A stretch of 64,000 bases of DNA from Lantana camara (GCA_037501455.1 CM074858.1:16294501-16358500), one strand, 5' to 3'. Positions 21,302-35,806 are shown, counted from the stretch's first letter. Numbers and translations are program-made. Notes: generated from the sequence alone by a model not told the origin.

Positions 21302-23373
21302 TGTAGTGCCCGGAGCGACGAGCTACCACATCCGCCGCACCTAGACCCGAACCCACATATGAAATAGAAATCCATACATGAGCCCAAGACTAAGCGAACG
21401 GGGACCTACACACACTCGCTAGGCCAGGCGGAGCTATGACAGGACCAGAGCGCGCAAAACAATAAGAAAGTAGAAGCATACATCAAAATTCAAGAAGATA
21501 AATCAACAAAAATGGGTTCAACTAGCCCTAGAGGCCTGTCCCGAAGATATACATAATTAGAATTCAAAGGTACATACTTAATTCGATTTTCAAATCCAAA
21601 TCATATACAAAGTAAATCACATATCAAGTAAAAAACTATGAACTGGAGTAGGGTTTTGCATACCAAAGCCATTTTCAAATCAAACTTATACTTAAACTTA
21701 AACTTATCTTATTCAAAACATAACATATTCTTAACGAATCGTATCGTAAAGGAAAGATCCTACCCCATTTCATAATCAACATAACAAAGCGTATTCAAAT
21801 ACCCGACGAGTATGGGTCTCCAACCTACTTCCAAATCATTATCATATCCAAGAAAAACAGAAATAAGCATAGAACATATACATTAACCAAATCCTGTATC
21901 CATCCTCCTTCGTTGAAGTTTGCACGTAGGGTATGGGCCCACATTGTGTAACTCTACATACGCGGGATAGCTAATCCACATCGTACCTTTCTTGGTTATT
22001 CACTAAGAGCTCAAAGCACCACGCCTTCTATACCTCTAAGAGTCGCACGCAGGTACTTCAAATGGAGATCATGCACATACTTAACCCGATGGCCCAACAC
22101 CGTCTCAGGCATCCTTACCCATGTCTCTGAGGCCCATCAAATCAGAACATAGCATCTCATATGATAACTCGCTATGTATCAAATCTTATCTTAACGTACC
22201 TTAGCATACCTTACCTTGCAACTCGGCATAAGCTTTTAACGTACCTCTCGGTGTCATCCTAAGTCATATCGTATTGAAGAAGAGCATAGCTTGCACGAAG
22301 ACACACGATTTGGACCATAGCCTTAACACAAAACGTTTTCAAGCTTATGTATGCTCGTACATATAATACAGAACATTTAATCTCATGACAAGGTCATAAA
22401 CGTATCTTATAAGCACATAGCTATTATATAAACATAATAGTATAGTCACATGTGGGTTTGAAAACGAGCATATAGGGTCGTAATTCGTATTAGCTAGAAA
22501 GAAAACAAACCTAAACCTCACCTTATACCAAAAGTGCTCACGGATGAACATTGACGGTCCAGAAGAGGCTAAATAGCGGATCCGACACCTCTCGAACTCA
22601 AATCTGAGACAAACAAACACATACTCAAGACTTAGACTCGATCATGAACCAACTAGATGCACGGCTATGCATACGAATAAAAGTGGATGTAATGCATGTC
22701 ATATAAAATCATACTTAGACATATCGGAGCAAATAACCAAATATCACATAAAGAATTCAAGAATTAAAATCATAACATATTAAATAATCCCATAACACAT
22801 CATATTATATTATAACATAAGAGTTCATAAGTTTAAAATACATAAAGGGGGTAAACGATATAAGAAAAGATTACACGTATCATTTATACGGTTATGAATT
22901 CAAGTCACAATTACACCTAACAAACGAGGCCCTAAACTTAAAATAATGAACGAAACATAATATATTACAACACATTAGCATATTAGGATCATAATCAGGG
23001 TGGGAAGAATCGAACACAATTGAAAACAGAACAAGAAAACACACATTAATATACATAGGGGCTGTCACGGGGGTGACAAGGTGCAAGCACCAAAACTTGC
23101 ACCCCCCCCATTAACACACACAACAACCCCGCAAGCTACTAGACACGGGGGTTAACTTCCCCAAGAGTTAGGGGAGTAACCCCCACTAACACACACAGCC
23201 ACACGCCGGGGAGGTGTAACGGGGTTACTCCTTCCCCTCCCTAAAACATTAACGGGCATTACCCCGTTCTTCTTTCCCAAAATGAGAATAGCCATGGCTA
23301 CTCTCCCCTGCATCTCCACAACAACAATAAGGCAGCAATACCAAGCTAAAATAACCCATAAAAATGTAGCAAG

Positions 23374-26300
23374 TAGGGGTGGGCGCGGGATGGGATTTTC
23401 GGGATTCGGAAAATTCGGGATCGGGATAGAATTTTGAGTTCCCGATCCCGTCCCGAAATTTTCGGGATCCCAAAATTTCAGGACGGGATCGGGATATCCG
23501 AAATCTTTTTCTCTATTTTTTTTTTTACTTATTCAAGTATAATTAAGTTATACATCAATCCACACAGAAGCTTCATGTTCCTAATGCCAAAAATAAAATT
23601 TAGTCATAAGTCAATAGTCACAACACACAACTAAATGCAATCCATTAAATAACCATGCAAAAGATTATTAAAATCTGATCACCATTCAAAAGATTATTAA
23701 AATCTGATAACAACATGCCAACAATAGTCAGTAGTTTCCTAATTCACCAAACTTAATGCAATTCATAAAAGAAACATGCAAAAATTTCCTGAAATGAAAT
23801 CACTGTAGGCAACAGTAGGTCCGAAGTAATAAAAATTCCAGTAGCTCCACCCTTGAGAAATGACAAGTGTTTCAAATGTCAATAATCGTTGAATCGGCTC
23901 CCCCATCCGATAATTCTACAAAAAGAAAAGAAAAGATAATATCAGTCAAATTTAAAATAGAAAATAATATTTTTATATTAAAATAGAAAAAATGTTTTAA
24001 ACTACCTTTTTCGATTGTTTGAACTTCATACAAATCTTCTTTAACATTTATTGGCCTAAAGTCCCGACGAATCCAATCTTGAGCACAAACCAAGGCTTGA
24101 ACTGTCCGGGGAGACAATGAACTCCTAAAAGCATCAAGAACACGCCCACCGGTACTAAATGCCGACTCCGAAGCAACAGTGGAGACTGGGACGACTAATA
24201 CATCACGAGCTACCTTAGAGAGAATAGGAAATCGAGGACTATTTAATTTCCACCATTTCAATATATCAAAGTCCTTAGTGTTATCCTCCATTTCTTCAGC
24301 CAAGTATTGCTCTTACTCGGACCTTGCTTCATCACTTTTTCCTAATTTCTTTTTCTTATAAAATTGATCTTTGAGATATGATGCTAGGGACATAGGATCA
24401 AGTGATGTAGAAGAAGAGATTGATGAAGTAGAAGAAGTTGTCGAAAAAACTGGGCTCGAGGGACCTCCATATATCCATTTATACTCATCAAAAAATTCTT
24501 GCATGCCACGCCTCACATTTTCCTTAATTAGCACACACTTTGCATTTGCCTCTTCCCAATCATTACTAGGATACATAAACTCAAAGGTAAAATCAAGAAA
24601 GTCAAACTTGTGTTGCGGGTCAAGGATAACAACAAAATAAAGGATCATGTTCGTTTTGTCAATCGAACCCCAATATTTCTCAAACTTGGCTTTCATCCTT
24701 ATAGCCATTTCTTGCAATTCGAAATCATCACTATCCTCCCACTCTTTCAAAAGTATATAAATCCCACTTATTTCAATAAAAACGGTGTTAGATGTGACAT
24801 ATAAAGAACCCGAAATTGCCAAGGTAAGCTTATAAAAATGTCCCAAAAATTTACATAACAACTCCGCTCTATCCCAATCCTCCTTCGGTACACCATGAAA
24901 AGGTTGTTGAGAAAGATCATTAGAATAACCAAAGTCTTGATCCCCATAATATTCGAAAGCCCTCTTAAGCAAACATGCCGTTTCCAACATTAAATAAGTA
25001 GAATTCCACCTAGTATATACATCAAGACAAAGCAACCTCTTGGATTATACTTTTGATAGCTCCACACAAGCAATAAATTTTTTGTACCTAGCGGGAGAAT
25101 TACGAATATACTTCACGACACCCCTATTCGAGAAATAGCTTCATGTTCTTCACGATTTTTCAAGCCATCTTGAACTAAAAGGTTCACAATATGTGCAATA
25201 TACCTCATGTAAAGATATTTCCCTCCCAACAACTTTGTTCCCCAATTTTCAAGCCTCTTCTTCAAGTATGTAATTGCAAGATCATTCGATGAAGCATTAT
25301 CAACCGTAATTGTGAAAATGTTGTCAATACCCCAATCAAGCAAACATTTTTCTACTCTTTTACCCACTTCTTCACCCTTATGTCCTATTATTTGACAAAA
25401 ATTTAAAATCCTTTTTTGAAGATTCCAATCATCATCAATGAAATGTGCGGTGAGAACCATGTAATTCATTCTTTGAATCGATGTCCAAGTGTTGGTGGTG
25501 ATTGATATTCTTTGGGAGCGACTCTTAATATATGTCTTCAATTTCAATCTTTCACTCACATACAAATTATAAATGTCCTTAGTTATAGTCCGTCGTGAAG
25601 AAACCTTGAACATCGGACATGCCACCGATATGAAATGCTTGAAACCGGGATTCTCAATTGTTTTGAAAGGAAGTTCATCAAGGATCAACCAATAACACAT
25701 AACTTCCCTAGTTTTATCTTGATCAAACCTCCAACAAGACATAGTAGTTCCCTCCTTCTCACCCGCCCGATTTAATTGTAAATTAATTCGAGCTTGATTC
25801 GTTTCGACTTTATGTGGTTTCATTTTACATGCTTCATAGTGGCATTTTATAGCCTTGGTTCCATTAAGTTTTGGATAGGCTTTCAGCTCTCTTTTGCAAT
25901 ACTTGCATCTTGCTTTTCGAATTTTTTCTACCTCACAGAAAAATCTCTCAAAATGTTCCCAATAAGTAGATCTAAATGCACTAGTTTCCATCTTAGTTCT
26001 TTTTTTTGTTTTCCCTTTATCATTATCACCCATATCCATATCCACATCCTCCATATCATCTTCAACTCCAAGTTCAGGAATACAATTTTCCAAATCTTCA
26101 TTGTTATCAACCCGTTTTGACATCTATGATAAATTGATAATTAATAATAATTTAGATTTCAAATTTCAAATCTAAATCGAAACAGAGGGAAAACAATAAA
26201 TTCAACAACATATACATTTTTGATAACCTAATATTCTTCATAAATAATTAGCACTTAAAATTAGGGCTCAAAAATTAAATCATACCTGAAAATTAGGGCT

Positions 26301-26813
26301 TCAGGTTAAGTGACTACGACCTGTGGTCTGCGTCCACTTCCAATGGTGGTGGCGTGCTGCAAACGTACAATGCTGGTGAAGTGGTGGTAGAGTGTAGGGG
26401 TGAATCACTGAAGACGAAAGGCTTGTGAGTTTTTTACTTTTGAGTTGTGAGATGTGAATTGTACACTTGCAGAGGCAGAGACTTACAGACCCTTAATGAC
26501 TTCCACACTCCACAGTTCCACTTGCTTTTGCCTTTTAGCCTATTATTTATTTATTTGAAAAGTGTGTGTGTATATATATATATATATAATATGTTAATAT
26601 GTATTAACGTATATATAAATAATATATATATTATTAATTTTTAATCGGGAAATTCGGGATCAATTTTAAAATTAATTCCCGATCTCGATCCCAAATTTTT
26701 TATCAGGATCGGGATCCCGTCCTGAAATTTTTTTTTCCCGAATTTCCCATCCCGATTGGTAAATTCCTGAACGGGACGGGTCCCAAAAATCCCGATCCCG
26801 ATGCCCACCCTTA
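23374..26813 (-). mobile_element. hAT transposon with decayed transposase
   Basis: This 3440-bp element has ends TAGGGGTGGGCGCGGGAT and, on the other side, TAAGGGTGGGCATCGGGAT (complement). Its 8-bp TSD is GTAGCAAG (23366-23373) and GCAGCAAG (26814-26821). The empty site is visible in LTR3 near 43452. Subterminal TCGGGA repeats are dense at both ends. It encodes a transposase on the minus strand. Confidence 0.93.
23872..26123 (-). pseudogene. hAT transposase (zinc-finger BED type), disrupted
   Basis: Three successive open segments make one hAT transposase. 25113-26123 holds the start, an acidic N-terminus, a BED-type zinc finger (CKYC...CHYEAC, about residues 72-100) and the first RNase-H-like part (TVDNASSND). 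24313-25035 holds the middle (DVYTRWNSTYLML, DPQHKFDFLDF). 23872-24303 holds the C-terminal dimerisation region (STVASESAFSTGGRVLD, residues 41-57). A one-base frameshift near 25105 and in-frame stops near 25048 and 24310 break it, so this copy cannot make full-length enzyme. Confidence 0.87.
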
Positions 26814-27712
26814 GCAGCAAGGTCAGTCCCAAGCATCACACAACAACCGATAAGAAACACATCAAAATCCAAAATCCCTAACTATTCACATCCAAATCAC
26901 AAGGCATGCTTAGACTCCATGAAAATGATCATAACATGGCTCTAAACGACCACAAGGAGGAAAGGAACAAGATCACATACTCACCTTTCAAATTGGAGAA
27001 GAGATGAAGGTGTATGGAGCTCAAACTTGCATGTTGAATAGTGCCAAATTCCCCCCTTTTCTTCTCTCTCGGTTCCAGCTCTTTTTCCCCTTCTTTCCTA
27101 CTGATTTTGAGTGTAAGGCTAGGAGTATGAGAGAGAGGGTTAAATCAGGTTTAAGTAGACTCAAGAATCAGGTTATTTGGTTAAGAAATGAGGGAGTTAT
27201 GTCGAAAATACTCCAAGGTGGCGAAGCTACGCGAGGCTCACGTTTCGGGAAAAATACAGGGGTCCACATGGGCTTAGAATAATATAAGGCTAGTTTCCTT
27301 AGCTTCCAAATCTCTTTATGAGTCCGACGCCACTAACAGAATTCCAATCCGAATTCCCGAGCTCAAGATATGCTATCCGGAATCCGAGGTGCGCTAAAAC
27401 TCGTTAGGCCCTCAAATCCCAGAAAAAAAATCAAGAAATGGTCTCCGACCAAAACGAATAAGTATAACGAATAAAATAAACACGTAAACAAGTTCATAAA
27501 CATATAATTCAAATATATCACGTATTTCCGGAATTAAATTCAAGTTGGAGAAATATATTACAAGAGTAAAAGTGTGAAATTTAAACACTTAGGACACAAT
27601 TATCACTTAAACAAATAAATCAACATATAAATTAAATCAAAAGAGAAAATTAAAATATCGTAAACCCTCTCATGACATCATACCTGACTTGCCGAAGAAA
27701 CGGGGTGTCATA

Positions 27713-30544
27713 ATCCTCCCCCCTTAAAAGAACCTGGTCCCCAGGTTCACCGCTCAAGTTTCAAGCTCAAGCAACTTCCCGTATTCATCCCATGTTCGAG
27801 GTTCATGATGTCCCGATAAGGATTAGCCCGGTAAGGTCTTCAAGCACAAGGGGTTTGATCACTTCTTGATGGAGAAATTCCTTACCACTTGATCCTGGCT
27901 AGGAGCAACTAAAATGTTTCGCACGACAAGAGGGTCCAAGTTTGATTCATCACCCATCTTTTGGTTCATTCTAACTACTCAAGAGCTCGGTGTTACACGA
28001 ATGGTGTAGTTACTGAACTTCCACCACTCACACCTTGTAACTCAAGAAGTCCCTTTGCTAGAGAGCTAAATCACCACTCCTTGTTGACTCCAGAAGACCG
28101 TTGTAAACACGACCCTCAACTTACCGTGAAAACCACACACTCGAGCAAAACACACAACAAACATACACACGCACAAGTAAAGCACACGACAATAATATAA
28201 CAATTAAAGATGCATGATGCATGTGCCATGAATGATGTATGTACTGTTCACCATTTCTCGGAGTCCTTCACATTAATGAGATGAATGAGGAATCAAGGTT
28301 GATGTCTTAGAGCTCGTGATCTTAATTCCTTGGTTTTGGTTTTCTTGAACGGACTCCTAGCTTGGTAATTTCATTCCTTCTTCCCAACTTCATCTCCAAT
28401 TAACGATACTTAACCCCGAGCAATTCTCTTTTCTCGTTTACAAATCCCTTAATCGGCATGAGGGATTGATTAAATTCTTTTCCCCCGAAGTCTCAAAGTC
28501 TATCAACCAATTTCTTCTATGATGTCCTTAAACCTTATCAAATTCGAATCTCAGCCTCGCGGCATCTTTCTCTTGCATTTTGTGGTCCGGTAAAGAGATG
28601 CTCTTCAGCATTATTGAGTAGTATGCCCTAGCGGATACATCTTCACAATTTTCACCGTTCTTCGATCCCTTAGAGCTCTTTTATTTCCCTTTGACATCTT
28701 CGTGGATGATTTACCTCGAGTTCCCATACTCTACCTCATTCTTCTTTTCTTTTCGATATACGTGAATGACCAGTCGACCATCTTGCTTTCCGGAAGATTT
28801 AAACTTCCAACTTCCTGGTCCCTCAACAATTCCCATTCCTCCATTTACTATTGATATCCGTGATAAGTTTCTCATTGCTAAGAAAGGCTCTCGCCGTGAT
28901 AACTTTGGATTCGTCAAGAAGTGAATCTTCAGTCTCTCTTCGATTATTCTTGTTAAGTATTCCCAATAAGGCTCTCCTTCGTCGGATAATTGTATGCTCA
29001 AAGAAGGAAAAGCTATTGATCTCTCTCTAATGCACCACTATCTACTTGATCTCGGTATTCACATTGAATAGTGAGTCAATCACTTAAGCTCCTAGGAATT
29101 GGGTTTAGATACTTGTTCCCGGTTCCACTTTTCATTTCGATACTCTCTTGATCACTTATCATTGAAGGACCTTCTTCCTCGAATTCCAAACCGATACATC
29201 GAATATTTATAAGGACGAGGTTTACGTAATGTGGTACCAATCTACGTCCTTTTATTATGTCCTTGATTCCTTGTTATAATCTCAATCGAAGCCCCGGAGT
29301 TACCATTTCCTTCTCACTCGGTTTTCCATCATGAAGGGGTACTTCTCTCAATTGCAAGCTATCATGAAAACAATAAACTTATGCATGCCGGGTTAGATTT
29401 GCTTATGCTATGCATCACATTGTCACCCATTGAACAAGAATACAACAAATAATAACAATATAAAATACACATCGCGACTAAGTATAAAGTAACAATGTGG
29501 GATGGATGCTCGTGCAATGAATGCAATTACCTCCTGGGTGTTTCTTTGGCCTTCGTCTTTCACATTCTTCCAACTTGTGTTTCGGCAATCCACATCCGAA
29601 GCATCGCCCCAATCTCTTCCAACAATTCTCATAAGTATGAAAATTTCTCCTACAATGAGCAAACGGTGGTTGCTCCAAGGATGAAACTCTTTTCACTTTC
29701 TTCTTTCCATTCGAGCCCACTTGAGAGTCCTCTCAGTTCCTCTTCGTTCCCGATCCCGAGCTTCTTTCCGATCCAATTCTTCCTACTCGGCTCTTTTTTT
29801 TTAATTTCTTGGATTCAACTCGAAGAGCTTCCCAGGTATTCTCAATCCAAGCTTTAGACTTGATCCCGGTTTTCACTTTCCGAAGATCTTCCCTAATTCC
29901 ATCCAAAAAATTGGGCCACTCTTTCGGACTCATTTGGTCTTCCTAGATAGATACGAGGGCATTCATTGATCTTGTGTTCTGAGGAACCACACCTAGTGCA
30001 CTTGCCCAATCTTCTCCAATAATTCCCTTAACTATGATTGGGTCCTCCTCAATGAGTGCATGGGCCTTGTTCCTCAGAAAACGATGCGCTCGGTAAAAAC
30101 AAAAGATCCCTTCCAATGAATCGAGCCATTTTCCCTTCATCTTGGTGGATTTATTAACGGTGCGATGATTCGGCGGTCATGAAGAGGCTTCATCTTTAGT
30201 TGATCCCAATTTTAACTTAGGTGCCATGGTCATTGAGATGAATGGTTGATCATCGTAAGATATTAACCTACAATACACAAAAGAGGTGAAAATATGATGC
30301 ATGCGGTTAGTAAGTGATTATGGCACGTAAATGGAACAACTAACGCATGTAAAGTATGCAACAACAAAAATTAGTGAAAAGAAAGTAGAAATTTTAAAAC
30401 ACATAATGCAAGAAAATTCACATATCTTGATGGAATGCACACATTAGCACGTTGTTCCTACGCCGTACAACCTATACATGAGACGACACAACACAGCGCT
30501 AGAACTCCGATTTTGCAACCCAGAGCTCTGGTACCACTTTAGGA
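27713..30544 (-). pseudogene. Interior 1 of G with degenerate gag
   Basis: The minus-strand polypurine tract (27713-27725 region) is preceded by the hairpin GAACCTGG-TCC-CCAGGTTC (27730-27748, as read on the plus strand). A degenerate primer site near 30521-30538 (TGGTACCAGAGCT on the minus strand) adjoins LTR2. A gag remnant starts at about 30227 and runs to 29478 with a zinc-knuckle region (CFGCGLPKHKLEEC). 28711-29001 is an open stretch repeated in interior 2; its product is unrecognised. No pol was seen. Confidence 0.75.
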
Positions 30545-31069
30545 TGTAGCGCTCGGAGCAGCGAGCCACCACATCCCCCGCACTTAGACCCGAACCCACA
30601 TATGAAATAGAAATCCATAAATGAGCCCAAGACTAAGAGAACGGGGACCTACACACACACGCTAGGCTAGGCGGAGCTATGACAGGACCAGAGCGCGCAA
30701 AACAATAAGAAAGCGAAAGCATTCATCAAAATTCAAGAAGATAAATCAACAAAAACGGGTTCAACTAGCCCTAGAAGCCTGTCCCAAAAACATACATAAT
30801 TAGAATTCAAAGGTACATATATAACTCGATTTTGAAATCCAAATCATATACAAAGTGGGACCGAATGCAAATGAAAATGCAACTCAAGCTAGGTGACTAG
30901 GACTTGACCGACTCACGACTCCGCCTAGCACGAACGAACCTGTAACTCAAAATTTGAAAGAAGAGGGTCAGTCCACCGACTGGGTGAGGGGGCTAACGCA
31001 CACCCACACACATACATGTATAAAGCAAAGCACATGTCAAAGAAAAGACTATGAACAGGGGTAGGGTTT

Positions 31070-33232
31070 TGTTGGGTTTAATGCCCTGAAAATCCAATTA
31101 TATTGTAAATATTTTGGATTAATAAAACTGAAATTATAGCAAGTTATGAGTATTTTACAAATTTAATAATTAATGACGTGTGATGGTATTTTTATATGAA
31201 ATGTGTTTCATAGGAAAAGACTTTAAATACCAGAAATCACGTGTCATTAAAGTTCTAGTCGGTATGATAAGAAAATGTTTTTATCAAGACTATAATGTGT
31301 TATATAAGATGATTAGTCTTTCGTCATAGGGAAATGAAGTTTCCAATTATAACACATTGATGATTTTCAATGAGATTGGAAACATCGAACTGGGCCACTG
31401 AGATTGTTCATTTTATACTGCTATCTAAAATGAACAAAATCTCGGAAGTATTAGACTCTTACTCCTGATAGTGTTTTTACTTTAGGCATGTAGCGTTAAT
31501 CACTGTGATGTAATAGAAGTGAGGTCTCGGTAACGGGTGACCAAAATAATATTTGCATATTGTGATTATATGCTAGATAATTTAAAATTATGTTATCGAT
31601 GCCTGTATATATTAGAGTTATGCTGCCCGATTTATTCCGCTGCTTTATTAAAATATTTTGGAAATATTTTGATAACGAGGTTATGTCGAATTTTTTTGAA
31701 ATATTCCGTCGTACCGCCACTCTGCTTCGGGCCCGCCACACCAACAACTGGTATCAGAGCGGGGCTCTGATTATATACTCGCATTGATAAAGCATAAGAT
31801 GCATAATTTTAAATCTGATGCTGTGCACGTAAATTCTGTCTAAGGTGGCTGGGTTTTAAGTGGGACCGTTGTGACCCCTCCAGTGTTTCCTGGGAATTTG
31901 TGTGGAATGGTAATTTTCTGGGAATTGATTTCAATAATCTTCCTGGTTAATTGCCGAATCAGTAAATATGATTTAAATTATGTGATAATTTCAAACATAT
32001 TTATTTAAGGGGCCATTAATTTTTTTTTTTTAAAGCGTGATATTTATGTGATAATTATTTGCAAGCATGCTTTTAATTTTAAAAATGGCATGATAATATG
32101 TGATATTATGTTGTTTCAATTATGCATGATTTATTTAATATGATTAGATAAATAATATTTAATAGAGATTAAATAAAGAGTTATTAAAGCCCTAAAATAT
32201 TATTAGGATTATTTAATAATCCTAGTGGGAGCATATTAATTAGATTAATTACTTCCCAAATCAATGAGATGCCAAAAGTGATTATTTAATAATCAAAGAT
32301 AATCCACAAATTCTATAAAATTCAAGTGGGAGCAAGATGAAAAGAGTTGGATTCTCTCGGCCTCCATTACCCGTCTATAGTATAGTGGATATATATTACT
32401 CCCTTCGGCGGGTATGTATTCGCGGTATACAAGATTAGACTTCTATGGATAGAATGAAATATGGGGAAAGTCAGCTCGACCACGCCTCCGTGGAGTGTCT
32501 GATCTACTCGTACGAATTTCCAGGTAATGGTGTACGCTTGACTTAGTGATGTATTAACCTCCCTTCGGAGCTATGTTATATTCACTTAGAGGCCAAAGGT
32601 TAACGTGGTGGATTAACATAGTTTGATAAGAGTTACCTAGATGGCATGTTAATTAAGATTAATTCTTGCTTTTCTAAGCGGTTTTCGACCTCGCTTCCGG
32701 GGAGTCAACTGCGGTTAGATAAGTCACCATTGCGTAAACCAAAAAAATGCTTACGCGGATTTCATTTATTGGTTAGATGCAAAAAGAAGTAAAATATAAG
32801 ATCATAACTTGCACTATTTTAAAATATTTCAGTTTTAAAGCAATGACGACCGCTAGCCCGCTTCAATCACTCCTAAAGGAAAATAGGCTTGAAGGGTCTA
32901 ACTATGCTGACTGGAAAATGAATCTTGACATCGTGTTTGGTCACGAGAATCTGAAACAAGTGCTCACTGAACCTTGTCCGGGGGTACCGGAAACTACGGC
33001 CAATCAGGATATGAGAAATGCTTATGCCAATTGGATCAAGTCCAATGATTTGACTAGGTCTTATATCCTGGCATCTGTCTCCAATGTTCTTAAGCATCAA
33101 ATGCATGAAATGCCAATTGCTAAGAACATGATGGATCATCTCCATCAGATGTTTGGAGGATAGAATCGAGCCAAGAGGCTTGAATTAATGAGAAGGCTAT
33201 TAGTTACTAAGATGTCTGAGGGATCACCTGTT
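31070..33232 (+). mobile_element. Truncated copia element J
   Basis: A 677-bp LTR (31070-31746, TGTTGGG to CCAACA) is followed by primer site TGGTATCAGAGC (31749-31760), a ~1.1-kb leader and the 5' part of gag. Everything 3' of gag is missing. Comparison with LTR1 and LTR3 shows that about 18 bp of host LTR at the right junction was also lost, so a deletion removed the 3' half together with adjacent DNA. Confidence 0.85.
32842..33232 (+). pseudogene. gag: Copia Gag N-terminal fragment
   Basis: The region starts MTTASPLQSLL and has the copia Gag signature (LEGSNYADWKMNLDIV, then a helix-rich stretch ending HLHQMFGG). A TAG stop at 33161-33163 sits where CAG would keep the frame, and the same frame stays open to the truncation point. 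The fragment is about 128 residues, well short of a full copia polyprotein. Confidence 0.8.
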
Positions 33233-34690
33233 CAAATCAAACTTATACTTAAACTTATCTTATTCAAAACATAACATATTCATAACGAATCGTGTCGTAA
33301 AGAAAAGATCCTACTCCGTTTCATAATCAAGATAACAAAGCGTATTCAAATACTCGGCGAGTACGGGTCTCCAACCTACTTCCAAATCATTATCATATCC
33401 AAGAAAAACCGAAATACGCATAGAACATATACATTAACCAAATCCCGTATCCATCCTCCTTCGTTGAAATCTGCACGTGGGGTACGGGCCCACATCGTGC
33501 AACTCTACATACGCGGGGATAGCTAATCCAAGGGATCAAAGCACCACACCTTATAAACCTCCAAGAGTCGTGCGCAGGTACTTCAAATGGAAATCGTGCA
33601 AAGGCTTAACCCGATGGCCCAACACCATCTCAGGCGTCCTTACCCATGTCTCCGGGGCCCAACAAATTAGAACAGAGCATATCATATCATAACGCGCTAC
33701 GTATCAAATCATATCTTAACGTACCTTAGCATACCTTACCTTGAAACTCGGCATATGCTTTTAACGTACCTCTCCGTGTCATCCTAAATCATATCATGTT
33801 GAAGAAGAGCATAGCTTGCATGAAGACACACGATTTGGAGCATAAGCTTATTGCAAAATGTTTTCAAGCTTACGTATGCTCGTACATATAATACAGAAAC
33901 ATTTAATCACATGACAAGGTCATAAACGTATCTTATAAGCACATAACTATTATATAAATGTAATAGTATAGTCACATGCGGGCTTGAAAATGAGCATATA
34001 GGGTCGTAGGTCATATTAGCTAGAAAGAAAATAAACCTAAACCTCACCTTATATCAAAAGTGCTCACGAATGAGCGTTGACGGTCCAAAAGAGGCTAAAT
34101 GACGGATTCGACACCTCTCAAACTCAAATCTAAGACAAACAAACACATACTCAAGACTTAGACTCGATCATGAACCAATTAGATGCACGGCTATGCATAC
34201 GAATAAAAGTGGATGCAATGCATGTCAAATAAATTCATACTTAGGCAAATCGGAGCAAATAACCAAATATCACATAAAGAATTAAAGAATTAAACTCATA
34301 ACATATTAAATAATCTCATAACGCATCATATTATAGCATAACATAAGAGTTCATACGTTTAAAATGCATAAAGGAGGCAAACCATACAAGAAAAGATTAC
34401 ACGTATCATTTATACGGTTATGAATTCAAGTCACAATTACACCTAACAAACAAGGCCCTAAACTTAAAATAATTAATGGAACATAATATATTACAACACA
34501 TTAGCATATTAGGATCATAATTGGGGTGGGAAGAATCGAACACAATTGAAAACGGAACAAGAAAACACACATTAATATACATAGGGGTTGTCACGGGGTG
34601 ACAAGGTGCAAGCACCAAAACTTGCACCCCCGTTAACACACACAAAAACCCCCAAAGCTACTAGACACGGGGTTAACTTGCCCAAGAGTT

Positions 34691-34790
34691 AGGGGAGTAA
34701 CCCCTGTTAAGACACACAACCACGCGCCGGGGAGGAGTAGCGGGGGTTACTCCTTCCCCGCCCTAAAACATTAACGGGCGTTACCCCGTT
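34691..34790. promoter_or_regulatory. Palindrome cluster in LTR G (LTR2 copy)
   Basis: Inverted repeats are AGGGGAGTAACCCCT (34691-34705), a 33-bp fold with arms CGGGGAGGAGTA and TACTCCTTCCCCG (34728-34760), and AACGGG/CCCGTT (34773-34790). Matching versions are in LTR1 (about 23172-23270) and, partly eroded, in LTR3 (about 43262-43345). Confidence 0.75.
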
Positions 34791-35806
34791 CTTCTTCCCC
34801 AAAACGAGAGCAACCATGGCTGATCTCCCCTGCATCTCCACAACAACAACACAGCAGCAACAAGGCAGCAATAACAGGCTAAAATAATCCATAAAAACAC
34901 AGCAAGGTTAGCCCCAAGCATCACACAACAACCGGTAAGAAAGTCATCAAAATCCAAAATCCCTAACTATTCAAATCCAAATCATAAGGCATGCTTAGAC
35001 TCCATGAAAATGATCATAACATAGCTCTAAATGACCACAAGGAGGAAAGGAACAAGATCATATACTTACCCTTCAAATTGGAGAAGAGATGAAGGTGTAT
35101 GGAGCTCAAACTTGCAAGGTGAATAGTACCAAATTCCCTCCTTTTCTTCTCTCTCAGTTCCAGCTCTTGTTCACCTTCTTTCCTGCTGAGTTTGAGTGTG
35201 AGGCTAGTATTATGAGAGATAGGGTTAAATTAGGTTTAATTAGGCTCAAGAATCAGGTCATTTGGTTAACAAATGAGGGAGTTATGTCCAAAATACTCTA
35301 AGGTGGCGAAGATACACGAGGCTCACGTTTCGTGTAAAATACGGGGGTCCAAATGGGTTTAGAAAAATATAAGGCTAGGTTACTTACCTTTCAAATCTCG
35401 TTATGAGTCTGACACTACTTAAATAATTCCAATCCGAATTCCCGAGCTCAAGATATGCCATCCGGAATCCGAGGTGCGCTAAAACTCGTTAGGCCCTCAA
35501 ATCCCAAAAAAAAAAAGCAAGAAATGGTCTCTGACCAAAACGAACAAGTATAACGAATAAAATAAACACGTAAATGAGTTCATAAACATATAATTCAAAT
35601 ATATCACATATTAACGTAGTTCAGGAATTAAATTCAAGTCAGAGAAATAAATTACATGAGTTAATGCGTGAAATTTAAACACTTAGGACACAATTATCAC
35701 TTAAACAAATAAATCAACGTATAAATTAAATCAAAAGAGAAAATCAAAATATCGTAAACCCTCTCGTGACGTCATACCTGACTTGCCGAAGAAACGGGGT
35801 GTCACA

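Larger units (their letters stand above)
21302..27712 (-). repeat. LTR1 of G (3' LTR), split by a hAT element
   Basis: It is about 2.96 kb once the hAT element is removed. It starts (inverted) TGTAGTGCCCGG and ends GGGGTGTCATA. Relative to LTR2 and LTR3 it lacks roughly 180 bp around 21613, including the conserved CAGTC...GACTG block. A donor-like AAAG/GTGAGT lies on the minus strand at 26984/26985. Confidence 0.85.
30545..35806 (-). repeat. LTR2 of G (shared middle LTR), split by copia J
   Basis: It reads TGTAGCGCTCGG to GGGGTGTCACA on the plus strand, about 3.1 kb without the copia insert. It carries the conserved GTCAGTCCACCGACTG block (30967-30982), a donor-like GG/GTAAGTAT on the minus strand (35069/35070), a palindrome cluster (34691-34790) and a TGACGTCA palindrome (35767-35774). 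Confidence 0.85.

Noticed and set aside
23872..26123. Domesticated (host-function) hAT transposase
   Set aside because: Terminal repeats and TSD are intact, and the frame has a shift and two stops, which indicates an ordinary dead transposon.
21302..27712. LTR1 interpreted as an independent solo LTR
   Set aside because: Its outer flank TGCTG matches the flank of LTR3, and it adjoins a polypurine tract and interior, so it is part of composite G.
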